A DNA stretch of 64,000 nucleotides from Lentisphaera profundi (GTDB taxonomy: Bacteria > Verrucomicrobiota > Lentisphaeria > Lentisphaerales > Lentisphaeraceae). The notes under the pieces are model-generated. The model saw nothing but the letters and a program-made list of their open reading frames with translations. It was not told the DNA's origin and did not search any database. How positions within the stretch are numbered: the stretch's first letter is position 1; each line of letters starts with the position of its first letter. The stretch is taken from NCBI RefSeq assembly GCF_028728065.1, contig NZ_CP117812.1, forward strand, positions 2,170,001 to 2,234,000, in the 5' to 3' direction. Below, piece after piece: positions 34,072 through 43,163 of the stretch. The translations under genes were made by a program, and so were the position numbers.

Positions 34072-35148
34072 TTAAGGCGCGATCCTCACCACTCTGCGAA
34101 TCTCATCTTTCTGAGTACCAACCACATAAGAAGATTTTACTCCCGGCAAGGTGACCACATCGTAAAGCTCATTGATAATTCCATCAATATTTAAGCTATG
34201 AGGCAAGGAACCATCACGTAGGTCAATCACTTGTAAGCCACAACGCGCCGTCACCCCCTTTTCAAGTAAACGTTCATTGAGCTCTAGGCCATTAAATGAC
34301 TTATTATCACGCGGTTGCGACATTCCTGCCACGGCATAATCCCCCGTAAAGGTCAAACCCCTTAAGTAGCCTGGAACAAAACAGATGGGGACAAATTCTT
34401 TTTTCTCTAAATCCACATAACCAAACTCACCTTTCCCTGAATTATGCACATAGAGCTTGCCCTCGTACCATCGTGGTGAGTGAGGCATCGAAAGCCCCGA
34501 GCACACAATTTCATCTGTCTCAATATCAACAATAACTCCACCATCTCTACGATGCTCTCTCCATCCTTCATTGACATCCGTTTGAGAAATCGCTGAAACA
34601 TATTTAGCTTTGCCATTTACCATGGCCAGGCCATTTAAATGGCAACGATCTTCCGGCGCTAATCGGCTCAACCATTTCGGCTTCCAATAGGGCTTAAAGC
34701 TATACCCTTCTTCTAAAGTAGCTACACAGCCAAATAAGCAGTTAATGAAATAGAGTTTCCCATCATCTGCAACTGCCATGTCATGAATATCTAAATCACC
34801 CGTTGTCCACGATCGTGTGGGCAAGTAAAGTTTATCATACTCTTTATCATGAACCTGCCCCTTTTCCAAAATGTTATCAAACTGCCACAACTGCCACAGA
34901 GAACTAAGATATAAGCGATCATTTGTGTCCGTACACAAGCCCATGACACGATTAAACGTCCGTTCAAAAACACTTAATTTTCCATCGCTTTTTGTACCGA
35001 TAAAGAAAAGTTTTCCTGCTTGATAGGTACTAAAAGAAAAACTACAGTCCTGATCACTCATCCAACTCATCCACTGACGCGAGGCATTAATTTCCAGTTT
35101 CTTTTCTTGACTTCTCACTTCATTCGAAAGGTTTTTCTTATCCATCAT
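34072..35148 (-). CDS. TIGR03032-family (DUF4915) protein
   Basis: 358-residue protein whose repeated strand-type segments (GKLFFIGTKSDGKLSVFERTF, NDRLYLSSLWQLWQF, LDIHDMAVADDGKLYFINCLFGCVATLE, HSPRWYEGKLYVHNSGKGEFGYVD) match the beta-propeller-like TIGR03032 family. The function of the family is not known to me; members often sit near genes for large repeat-rich surface proteins, as here. There is no signal peptide. The start could be at either of the first two Met codons. Confidence 0.8.
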   Translation of the reverse strand: MMDKKNLSNEVRSQEKKLEINASRQWMSWMSDQDCSFSFSTYQAGKLFFIGTKSDGKLSVFERTFNRVMGLCTDTNDRLYLSSLWQLWQFDNILEKGQVHDKEYDKLYLPTRSWTTGDLDIHDMAVADDGKLYFINCLFGCVATLEEGYSFKPYWKPKWLSRLAPEDRCHLNGLAMVNGKAKYVSAISQTDVNEGWREHRRDGGVIVDIETDEIVCSGLSMPHSPRWYEGKLYVHNSGKGEFGYVDLEKKEFVPICFVPGYLRGLTFTGDYAVAGMSQPRDNKSFNGLELNERLLEKGVTARCGLQVIDLRDGSLPHSLNIDGIINELYDVVTLPGVKSSYVVGTQKDEIRRVVRIAP

Positions 35149-35400
35149 AAAATCTTTGGCTATATTTTTATCATAATTGGAAGGCGTTAATCCATATTCA
35201 TTATATTAAGTCAATAGACTAAAGCAAAATGAATTAGCCGTCAATTATATCCTTCTGCACCTTAAAACAGTCATTTTTATAAATCATACCATTAATTAAG
35301 TACCCTCACTGCCTTTTCCTTCATTTATAAATCAGAGAAATAAATTTTACTTTGTGGATGCAGGCCTTAGAGTGCTAAAATTAAATTATTTAAGTAAACC

Positions 35401-36357
35401 ATGACTGACTACCTCGATATCTACAAAGACGAAATTGATTGCGACGCGATTCGCGAACTTCGCAAAGAGCCCACACGTATAATGAACTCCAAGGGCAACA
35501 AGCCTTTACTGGAGCTCATTGAACAACTCCCCGCATTAAAATTTGAGGATAATGACTTTACCAAAAAAGCGGTTCGCTTTGGCCAAAAAGAAGATTTAAC
35601 CGAAAGCCAAAGAACTGAACTAAAAGAACAACTCAAACAACTCATTCCCTGGCGCAAGGGTCCTTTCGATATTGCTGGAATTGAAATGGATACAGAATGG
35701 CGCAGTGACTACAAGTGGGACATGCTCGAAGGCTACTTACCCGACATGAAAGGCCAACGCATTTGTGACATTGGTGCAAATTCCGGTTATTATATGTATC
35801 GCATGCTAGCGGATGAACCAGAATTCATCCTCGGCTTAGATCCCACCGTAAAGTATTTCCTACAGTTCCAAGCCCTACAAAAACTCACTGCCGAAAACTG
35901 CTTGCATTACGACGCCTTTGGAATGGAGCATCTCACTCACTTCCCCAAGTTTTTTGACACAATATTCTGCATGGGCATACTCTACCATCATCCCGATCCT
36001 GTAGGCATGTTGCGGATTATGAATCAAAGCATGAGATCTGGCGGCGACATCATCATTGAAAGCCAAGCCATCCCTGGCGACGATCATGTCGCACTCTTCC
36101 CAGACGATACCTATGCCTTAGTCAAAGGCACCTATTTTGTACCAACGGCTAATTGCTTGATTAACTGGCTCAAAAAAGCTAAGTTTGTCGATATCGAGTT
36201 TTTTCACTCTCACCCCATGAGTTCAAATGATCAGCGCAAAACGGAATGGATGCCCTTCCGTTCCTACGAAGATTTTGTCAATGAAGAAACCGGCTTAACT
36301 GTAGAGGGTTACCCTGCTCCCATTCGCATTTATTTACGCGCCAAGAAAAAAGCTTAA
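35401..36357 (+). CDS. cmoB: tRNA U34 carboxymethyltransferase CmoB
   Basis: Converts 5-hydroxyuridine at tRNA wobble position 34 to 5-carboxymethoxyuridine using carboxy-SAM. The 318-residue protein has the CmoB N-terminal motif LIPWRKGPFDIAGIEMDTEWRSDYKWDML and the SAM-type loop ICDIGANSGYYMYRM, then FDTIFCMGILYHHPDPVGML, the hallmark of CmoB. cmoA, which makes carboxy-SAM, is not in the window. First gene of a rightward operon of six; the next ATG directly follows its TAA. The 252-base gap upstream shows no recognised site. Confidence 0.95.
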   Translation: MTDYLDIYKDEIDCDAIRELRKEPTRIMNSKGNKPLLELIEQLPALKFEDNDFTKKAVRFGQKEDLTESQRTELKEQLKQLIPWRKGPFDIAGIEMDTEWRSDYKWDMLEGYLPDMKGQRICDIGANSGYYMYRMLADEPEFILGLDPTVKYFLQFQALQKLTAENCLHYDAFGMEHLTHFPKFFDTIFCMGILYHHPDPVGMLRIMNQSMRSGGDIIIESQAIPGDDHVALFPDDTYALVKGTYFVPTANCLINWLKKAKFVDIEFFHSHPMSSNDQRKTEWMPFRSYEDFVNEETGLTVEGYPAPIRIYLRAKKKA

Positions 36358-38940
36358 ATGATTAGGGCTTTATCCAGTGTCAAGGCGATCGAAGCCCCTT
36401 TCTTTAACTGGACGCTTGCCCTGCTTCTGCTTTTCGGTTTTCCACTTGCTATTATCGCCCCCCAAGGCCTAGCCCTAGATTCTCAAGAAGTGCTCAAGTT
36501 ATTTAACGCCAAAAACTTGGCTTTAAATGGCTTTCGCTTTCATATACCCGCCATTGCGATCTCCGCATTTTTAAGTTTCTCCATACTGATCTCTTCGAGT
36601 CAATTTAGAATTAAAAATAGCCTCGAGAAAAAGCTTATCATTTTTGCCTCTATTTTTCTTGGCACCACACTCATATCGGCTTACATACACAAATCTAGCC
36701 CTTTCGAAACTCTATCAATGTGTGCTTTTGTGCTCGTCCCTTTAGCTATCTCGCAATTCCCAAAATCACATAATCCTCTACCGATATTTATGGGCCTCTA
36801 TTATTGGATAAATATCACTTTCTATTTCTTTTTGAGTTCTCCCACGGGAATTTCTGCCAATAAAAACTGGCTCATTGCCGGCATCGTCGCAAGCAGCCCC
36901 TGGGCCATTATCTTATTGCGTAAATCGCTCTATAAGTTCCTTTTTTTACTCCCAAAACAAATCCGCAATCCCCTTTCAAGCTTACTCGCCCCGCTCTTGG
37001 TCTGGCTCATAACTTTCAACTGCCTTATGCGCTTAAACTCACGCGCTTCTTGGCTGGCCTTCTCATTAATTCTCTGCTACTTTTTCTATCGTAATTTTAG
37101 TAGCTTGTATAAAAAACTACTCTTAACCCTGCTCTGTATCATTTCACTTACGAGCATTTATTTCTTCAGTACAAATTACAACAAGCTCACACACAATGAG
37201 CTTCGCCCACTTTTATGGCAAGGGACTGCAAAAATGATTGAACAAGCGCCTTTGCTTGGCTCTGCAGGCCCAGGTCAGTTTAACAACACCTTCCCCGAGT
37301 TCCGACTCCCTGCCCAACTCATGCTACCCATTGCAGCCCCAAATAGTTCTCATCCTCACAATGAGCCCCTACGTATTGCGAGCGAAATCGGGCTTCCTGG
37401 CTGCCTTGCGCTCATTTGTTTTTACCTGCTAGTTTTCAAATCTACTGGGCGTAAAAACTACGCTAGCCTTCACGCCGTCTTAGTCTTAGCTTGCTGTAGT
37501 TTATTTGATAAATTATTAATCGAAAATGCGACCTGCTTACTCTTTCTGATTAACATGGGACTCTTGCTCCCCACACAAAATCAAACACGGACTCCGAGTC
37601 AAAAAAAACTACTCCCCTTCAAGCGTACACTAGCAATGCTCATTATCTGCCTGGGATCTTTTATTGCTATCAATACAACAAAGGCATCTTGGTTTTATCG
37701 ACTGGGCTTCAATGACCAACACAGAGCCTTATTCAGCCTAGATGAAAAACAAAAAAAATCTTATTGGGATAAATCTTTTCAATCCTATGCAAGTGCAGCC
37801 GTACATGCCCCCTACAACACCAACTATAATTATCATGCCGCTAATGCCGCCCTCATGGGTTTGCGGAATGAGCAAAAAGCAGCACCATTTCTTAGTAGCG
37901 TAATTGAACGCGCACCCCAGTATATCAATATCAATCGTTTACTCTCTTACTATCAAGAGCTGCACTATTATAAATCTCAGAACCCCAAAGATAAATCTCG
38001 CTTTTTAAAATTAGCTATACAAGCAAATGCCAAAGAATTACAAGTGAATGGCATGCGACTAAGCAATATTAGTGATGGCCTACTCTTTGCTCTGCGTCAT
38101 CAATTCATCCCCTTGGCATTTCAGACTCAAAAACTCTTTAAAACTCAATCCGTTCGACTGGCTAACTACCTCTTCCCAAAGGAGCTCAAACCCACCCTAG
38201 ATCAATGGTCACAAGCACTTAGCAAAGACGATCAAGCACAAGCGATTACCTACGCGAATCAATTGCATCAGATCAAAGGCTTGCGCTACATTGATCCACT
38301 CTATATCCAAAGCGCTCCTCCGTCATTCAAAAAAACATCCCCACTTGACCCCAGTAAATTCACCAAGGCTGATTTCCTATTTTGGCGTGAACTCATTGCT
38401 CTACGCAAAGAAATGGATCAACACAAAAGCTTTGTTGCCTTTTGTCAGCATCAGCTCCAAAATATAGAACTCAATAAGTCCCTCTCTTTTTATTCCCCAG
38501 AAGAAGTCTTAATAAAGCAGAAAGCCAATCCCATTGCTCTCTTAAGCTTTTTTGCTCAATGCGCAAATATTCTTGGACGTCCGCATCTCATTCTCGAAAC
38601 TGCACAAGGAGAAAGCTTTATTCTCATTCAAAATGGCGAGAATTCCATCTTTATTAACGCTCAAAAAAAACACCTCAACATCATCCCCCACCAAAGCATT
38701 AGCTCACTTCTAAGCAAAAAAAAGTTGAAAAGTAGCTTTTTCTGTTCTCCTCAGTCCTTTTTCTCTGCGAATACCTATCTCTTTTCCCTTTACAATTCGC
38801 AGTTCAAGGAGCAAAGTATATCTCTTAATACTCCTTCACTCAACTGGATGGTAAGTAAACAAGCCTTAGGTAATAATCCTGCTCTCAAGATTCGCACCGA
38901 AAGTTTTTATCACTTAGCTCAACAAATCAAAGATTTTTAG
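36358..38940 (+). CDS. O-antigen ligase/polymerase-type membrane protein
   Basis: 860 residues. The first half (1-460) has about 11-12 membrane helices with the Wzy_C/O-antigen ligase pattern: a large loop holding GSAGPGQFNNTFPEFRLP and the motif SSHPHNEPLRIASEIGLPGCLALI, where the His of HNEP is typical. The C-terminal 390 residues are soluble and helical with TPR-like pieces (SYASAAVHAPYNTNYNYHAANAALMGL). This design, ligase fused to TPR, occurs in large envelope polysaccharide enzymes. The substrate is unknown. It is joined to cmoB without a gap. Confidence 0.82.
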   Translation: MIRALSSVKAIEAPFFNWTLALLLLFGFPLAIIAPQGLALDSQEVLKLFNAKNLALNGFRFHIPAIAISAFLSFSILISSSQFRIKNSLEKKLIIFASIFLGTTLISAYIHKSSPFETLSMCAFVLVPLAISQFPKSHNPLPIFMGLYYWINITFYFFLSSPTGISANKNWLIAGIVASSPWAIILLRKSLYKFLFLLPKQIRNPLSSLLAPLLVWLITFNCLMRLNSRASWLAFSLILCYFFYRNFSSLYKKLLLTLLCIISLTSIYFFSTNYNKLTHNELRPLLWQGTAKMIEQAPLLGSAGPGQFNNTFPEFRLPAQLMLPIAAPNSSHPHNEPLRIASEIGLPGCLALICFYLLVFKSTGRKNYASLHAVLVLACCSLFDKLLIENATCLLFLINMGLLLPTQNQTRTPSQKKLLPFKRTLAMLIICLGSFIAINTTKASWFYRLGFNDQHRALFSLDEKQKKSYWDKSFQSYASAAVHAPYNTNYNYHAANAALMGLRNEQKAAPFLSSVIERAPQYININRLLSYYQELHYYKSQNPKDKSRFLKLAIQANAKELQVNGMRLSNISDGLLFALRHQFIPLAFQTQKLFKTQSVRLANYLFPKELKPTLDQWSQALSKDDQAQAITYANQLHQIKGLRYIDPLYIQSAPPSFKKTSPLDPSKFTKADFLFWRELIALRKEMDQHKSFVAFCQHQLQNIELNKSLSFYSPEEVLIKQKANPIALLSFFAQCANILGRPHLILETAQGESFILIQNGENSIFINAQKKHLNIIPHQSISSLLSKKKLKSSFFCSPQSFFSANTYLFSLYNSQFKEQSISLNTPSLNWMVSKQALGNNPALKIRTESFYHLAQQIKDF

Positions 38941-38943
38941 TTC

Positions 38944-40406
38944 ATGACTCAAGATGACGAACAGTTAAATATTAATTTTAACGAAAGCAACCCCTTCCAA
39001 GATGCACTTGCTGGCGGAAAATTCTCAGTGATTATCGAACTTGCCCCTCCTCTAGAAGGAGAAGGCGATAGCGACAACATGTTTACACTAGAAAAAATTG
39101 CCGAAGAATGCTCGCGACACCAAGAAATTGTCGGGGTTTCAGTGAGCGATCGCACGGATGGCCCCACACATATGTCGTCTTCGAAATTAGCTGAACGTCT
39201 AAGTCGTATTTCCAATAAACCTGCCATCTCCCACATCAGTGGACAGGGACATGACCAAGCCAGCTTTGAAGAAGAAGTTGCCAGTGCAAGCTCCGCGGGA
39301 ATCAACAACCTTTTACTCCTTAGTGGCACCTTAAAAGAAGGCGAAGATAAGTACTTCGAAAGTACAGAACAACTTAGATCCTGTTCGGCCAAATGGGCTA
39401 AAATCAATACTGGCGCCGCAGTCAATCCCTTTAAATACTCTGTAAATAGTAGCTTTGCTCAATACCTTAAAATGATCCAAAAAATCAACTCTGGCGCAAA
39501 ATTCATCACCACTCAAGCAGGCTTGGATATGAGAAAATATGATGAGGTGCTCCGCTTTTGTACTCATCGCGAAATTACCGTGCCTCTTATTGCGCGCCTT
39601 TCACTCATCTCCCACGACTGTCTACCCATGATTACCAATCTCCAAATGGAGCCTGGCGTCCCCCTCTCTCGTGAAATATCCTCTTTGATCCTACGTGAGC
39701 TCAACGAGGCCCAAGACCATTCTTCCTTTATGAATATACAGTTGCGCCGACTCTGTCTACAAATTAATGCCTGCGCACTCATGGGTTATAGTGGTGTACA
39801 AATCAAAGGTATTAAAAACGCGGTTGAACTCCATCAAGTCATGATTCGGATGAGAACTTGCATGGAAGAAATCATCAGCCTCGAACAATTTTACCAAGAA
39901 TGGGATACACTCAATCAATCCGTCTCATTCTCCCCGGGAAGTAGCATCCTCCAATCATTGCCGAACCAAGATATCAAGAGCTCCAATGTCGCTCAAACTG
40001 GCACTTATTATATTTATAAGAAATCAGAAATGCGTCCCGTCGATGAATCCTTATCGAGTGATAATACTGATGACTTAATCTACGCTGAATTTAATCACCC
40101 CTCAGAATTTGAAGTGTTTCGTACTAAACTCGCGAAAAAACTCAATCTTGATGAAAAAGACGGCTCTATTGCCCGCCTTCTCAAAAAAACCTTAACCGGT
40201 GTTTCTGGTAATGGCCCTGCAGACTTAGTAAAAACTCAATTTACTGATTTGAGTACTTGCCCAAAAAACTTATCCATGGCAGCTGTGGCGGTAGCACAAG
40301 TACCGACCTTTGCGAAGATGGCAAAAGCAATTGCATTCATCTCGAGCGCATTGGCATGGCCGCATCTCTAAATCAGCTTGATCTCCTGGAGCATCCAAGT
40401 GACTGA
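38944..40406 (+). CDS. Methylenetetrahydrofolate reductase-like protein with MTHFR_C domain, requiring a -1 frameshift
   Basis: The N-terminal 300 residues are a MetF-type barrel (FSVIIELAPPLEGEGDSDNM, VSVSDRTDGPTHMSS, INNLLLLSG, FITTQAGLDM). The rest is an MTHFR_C-type domain. In the starting frame the protein runs to a TAA at 40371 (475 residues), and after CPKN becomes unrelated Ala-rich sequence. Slipping back one base at A AAA AAC (40263-40269) joins CPKN to LIHGSCGGSTSTDLCEDG and then KSNCIHLERI, which matches the family pattern CPKNxxNGPCGGSxxGxCE...C.W, and ends at TGA 40406 (487 residues). The new stop overlaps the thiL start, as expected of the intact gene. It is either a programmed shift, a mutation or a sequencing error in A6. 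The family reduces folate C1 units or acts in corrinoid methyl transfer. Confidence 0.82.
40263..40308 (+). promoter_or_regulatory. slippery heptamer A AAA AAC and downstream hairpin
   Basis: The heptamer lies in the proper phase for -1 slippage (codons CCA AAA AAC). A hairpin GGCGGTA (40287-40293) / TACCG-A-CC (40301-40308) starts 17 bases later, further than the 5-9 usual for stimulators. The heptamer is seen directly; its use is inferred. Confidence 0.4.
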
Positions 40407-41301
40407 GGATGATTTCCTAAAAGATCTCTTTTCTAAACTCCCCACCGGCGACTCTAATCTTACGGTCCCAAATGGAGATGACACTGCCGCTTTTCGTTCC
40501 ACTACTGGCATGCACACACTTATTGCCTGTGACCAACTGATTGAAGGCCGTCACTACCTCAGCGACACTCCCCCCAAAATTTGTGGTGCAAAACTATTAA
40601 AAAGAAACCTAAGCGATATCGCTGCTATGGGCGGAATACCTAAATACGCCGTCCTAAGCTGCAATGTCAATAATGATTGCCCCGAGCAATGGCTAAAAGA
40701 TTTTCATCAAGGCTTACTCGACTGCGCACAGCAATACAATGTGCAACTCATTGGAGGTGACTTAGCCTCTAGTCCTGGCCCCAATGCTTTTAGCTTAACG
40801 ATTACCGGAGAAAGTTCGCAACCGATACAACGCAGTGGCGCAGAAGATGGCGACCTCCTTTTTGCTACGGGTGAATTCGGACTCTCCTTCCCAAGTGAAC
40901 ACCACTTACATTTTACTCCTCGCATTAAAGAAGGGCAGTTTCTTGCGAACTTCGCAAAAGCCATGATTGATTTGACTGATGGCTTACTACTCGATTCTCA
41001 GCGCCTCTTAAACGCCTCCAAACAGACCTTAGATCTTCAGCTCTTCAAAGAACTAATCCCCCCCCGCTCTCACCACCAAGAACTCGCTTCTTTTCAAGAA
41101 ATCCTCACTGATGGTGAAGACTATGAACTCATTTTTGCGATTCCCGCTAATCGTGAAATCGAACTCCAAAACAGCTGGCCCTTTGAGACAAAACTTAGTA
41201 AAATTGGAGAGTTCAAAAAAGGCACTGGAAAAATCTACGATAACGAGCACCTTCTCTTAGATATACATACAAATAAAGGCTTTGATCATTTCCAATCATG
41301 A
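40399..41301 (+). CDS. thiL: Thiamine-monophosphate kinase
   Basis: Phosphorylates thiamine monophosphate to the active diphosphate. The 300-residue protein has the ThiL/PurM-type signatures GDDTAAF, LIACDQLIEGRHY, LKRNLSDIAAMGGIPKYAVLS, LIGGDLASSPGP and FQEILTDGEDYELIFAI. The start is best placed at GTG 40399: GGAG lies 7 bases upstream and it overlaps the stop of the frameshifted MTHFR-like gene, whereas the alternative TTG at 40378 has no ribosome site. It overlaps tsaE by 4 bases. Confidence 0.93.
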   Translation: MTEDDFLKDLFSKLPTGDSNLTVPNGDDTAAFRSTTGMHTLIACDQLIEGRHYLSDTPPKICGAKLLKRNLSDIAAMGGIPKYAVLSCNVNNDCPEQWLKDFHQGLLDCAQQYNVQLIGGDLASSPGPNAFSLTITGESSQPIQRSGAEDGDLLFATGEFGLSFPSEHHLHFTPRIKEGQFLANFAKAMIDLTDGLLLDSQRLLNASKQTLDLQLFKELIPPRSHHQELASFQEILTDGEDYELIFAIPANREIELQNSWPFETKLSKIGEFKKGTGKIYDNEHLLLDIHTNKGFDHFQS

Positions 41302-41720
41302 TTTCTAATTCTGAACAAGAAACCGCAACTATTGCTGCGGACTTCGCAAAAACGGTAAACTGCCCAAGCGTCATCACTCTCTGTGGTGACTTAGGCGCAG
41401 GAAAAAGTTGCTTTGCTCGTGCTTTCCTACAATCGCTAGGCGTTAAAGGCCCTATCACTAGCCCTACTTTTAGCCTCGTTAATTTATATCAAAGCGAAAA
41501 TGGCGTGCAATTAGCCCACATGGATCTTTACCGTTTAGAAGATGATGAACAAGCCTACCAAGCAGGCATTGAAGAAATATTGCACGACTCAAACACCATT
41601 TCATTAGTAGAATGGCCTGAGCGCCTTTCTTGGATGCTCCCCAAAGACATCCTCCAAATCAAGATCACTCACCAGAGCGAAACTAGCCGACTCATTGAAC
41701 TCCCGGAATCCTCCTTATGA
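41298..41720 (+). CDS. tsaE: tRNA t6A biosynthesis ATPase TsaE
   Basis: ATPase that drives the TsaB-TsaD complex making N6-threonylcarbamoyladenosine at position 37 of ANN-decoding tRNAs. The 140-residue protein has Walker A GDLGAGKS, the following SPTFSLVNLY, the Asp-containing HMDLYRLEDDEQ and the C-terminal LVEWPERL motif. It overlaps thiL upstream and tsaB downstream by ATGA, so tsaE and tsaB are made together. tsaD is not in this window. Confidence 0.95.
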   Translation: MISNSEQETATIAADFAKTVNCPSVITLCGDLGAGKSCFARAFLQSLGVKGPITSPTFSLVNLYQSENGVQLAHMDLYRLEDDEQAYQAGIEEILHDSNTISLVEWPERLSWMLPKDILQIKITHQSETSRLIELPESSL

Positions 41721-42394
41721 TTGCTTTACTCGACACCGCAACTGACACCGCTGTTTTTGCACTCATGAAAAATGGCGAAACACTTTTTCACGCTGAAAAA
41801 ACAGGACGCTTCGGCGCCTCAGTCATCTTACCTAAAATGATCGAGTCTGCAAGTGCACAAGGCCTCAATATGGCCGATGTAACTTCGTGGCTAGTCGGCA
41901 AGGGCCCAGGAAGTTTCACTGGTACCAGAGTGGGCATAGCCTTTGCCCATGGCCTTTCAACTGGCTTTGGCACACTCATGAAAGGATCTAATAGTGGCTA
42001 CACTTTCCTCGATCACGCTCTTAAGCAAAACTCCGAGGCAAAATCAATTGCAGTCTTACACGATGGCCGTAGAGATGAAGTCATTGTCAATATTTTTCAA
42101 TTGAAAAACCAACAATGGATAGCCGTCGAAATATTCATCTGTAAAATTATTGAGATCGCCGAGAAGACAGCTTCCATCGATGCTTTGGTAAGCCCCATGC
42201 CTTTCGAAAAACTAAGTGAAGTCAATCACTCTAGTCAAATCATCTGTGATGTGAAGCCTCACATCCAAGGCTTATGCAGAGACCAGAGCATTGAACCTAG
42301 TAATGCTAGTGACGAAGCCCTCGGTCTTCATCCCATTTATGTACGCCCTGCCGTTTTTGTCGAGCCGTTAAAAACGCGGAATCCGCAAATATAA
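41717..42394 (+). CDS. tsaB: tRNA t6A biosynthesis protein TsaB
   Basis: 225-residue inactive ASKHA-fold partner of TsaD. It begins MIALLDTATDTAVFAL and has VGKGPGSFTGTRVGIAFAHGLS, the characteristic TsaB signature. Last gene of the operon that starts at cmoB. A hairpin that may terminate both this gene and the facing RDD gene follows. Confidence 0.93.
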   Translation: MIALLDTATDTAVFALMKNGETLFHAEKTGRFGASVILPKMIESASAQGLNMADVTSWLVGKGPGSFTGTRVGIAFAHGLSTGFGTLMKGSNSGYTFLDHALKQNSEAKSIAVLHDGRRDEVIVNIFQLKNQQWIAVEIFICKIIEIAEKTASIDALVSPMPFEKLSEVNHSSQIICDVKPHIQGLCRDQSIEPSNASDEALGLHPIYVRPAVFVEPLKTRNPQI

Positions 42395-42420
42395 AAGCCT
42401 GATGGAATCTACCAGGCTTT
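42394..42420. terminator. bidirectional terminator between tsaB and the RDD gene
   Basis: Stem AAAGCCTG (42394-42401) / CAGGCTTT (42413-42420). The T-rich tail is clearer on the minus strand (TTTTATATTT), so it mainly serves the RDD gene. Confidence 0.6.
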
Positions 42421-42446
42421 AGTATATAAATCGCTTTTTGATTTTA

Positions 42447-42947
42447 TTAAATGGCGACTACTTTTGTCCCACCTGCATAATCATGGCCACAGCGCTTGGC
42501 TCCACCAAAGATAATGAGGATATTGATCATCGATAAGATTTGCCCAATTACAGGAATAAGACCCAGAAAAAAGTAAACTGAGTAACGCTTAAGTAGCGGA
42601 CCGCTCAATCCAGCAGGCTCTCCATCATTCATCACAATTTTTGTTTTGACAACTTTTTTGCCAATGGTCTGGCCATTGCTAGATAAAAACTTAAAATTAA
42701 TCAGCACAAAGACGATTATACCTACAACTGTGATACCCGCCGTATAGGCGAAGCTCGGCTCACGCCCCTCTGTTACACCATCAAAACCACCAGTGAAGTA
42801 CATCAGTGGCAAGGTCACACAACTCATAATGACTCCATCTATTAGAGAACCCATAAAACGCTGACTTCGTGACGCCAAATTAAAATTGATATTGCTATCA
42901 TCCAAAACCTCTGCCTGAGGTGCCGCATAAATATTGCTTTCTTCCAT
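42447..42947 (-). CDS. RDD-family membrane protein
   Basis: 166-residue protein with three probable membrane helices (about 36-54, 68-90 and 126-148). SRSQRFMGSLIDGVIM contains the R-x-x-x-x-x-I-D of the RDD domain, and SSNGQTIGKKVVKTKIV is its other conserved part. RDD proteins are small membrane proteins, some linked to ion transport; the role here is unknown. It faces tsaB. The 216 bases upstream show nothing recognised. Confidence 0.85.
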   Translation of the reverse strand: MEESNIYAAPQAEVLDDSNINFNLASRSQRFMGSLIDGVIMSCVTLPLMYFTGGFDGVTEGREPSFAYTAGITVVGIIVFVLINFKFLSSNGQTIGKKVVKTKIVMNDGEPAGLSGPLLKRYSVYFFLGLIPVIGQILSMINILIIFGGAKRCGHDYAGGTKVVAI

Positions 42948-43163
42948 TTTTCACTCCATATATTATTTCTGTAATTAGAACTACTCAACATGATCGCTCT
43001 AATTAAAAAGTCTTGCTCTAAGTAATTTAGCTCGATAAAAATTCATCCAAGTTTTATCTTTTCCTCCCAAGAACAAAAACGCAGAGACAAGTCCAGTAAT
43101 TCAGATGATATATATATTTATAAGGATTCCATTAGCTGATCTCATGCTACATTAATATCTTAT

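Noticed and set aside
40378-40398. TTG start of thiL at 40378
   Set aside because: No ribosome site there, while GTG at 40399 has GGAG 7 bases upstream and fits the overlap with the upstream stop.
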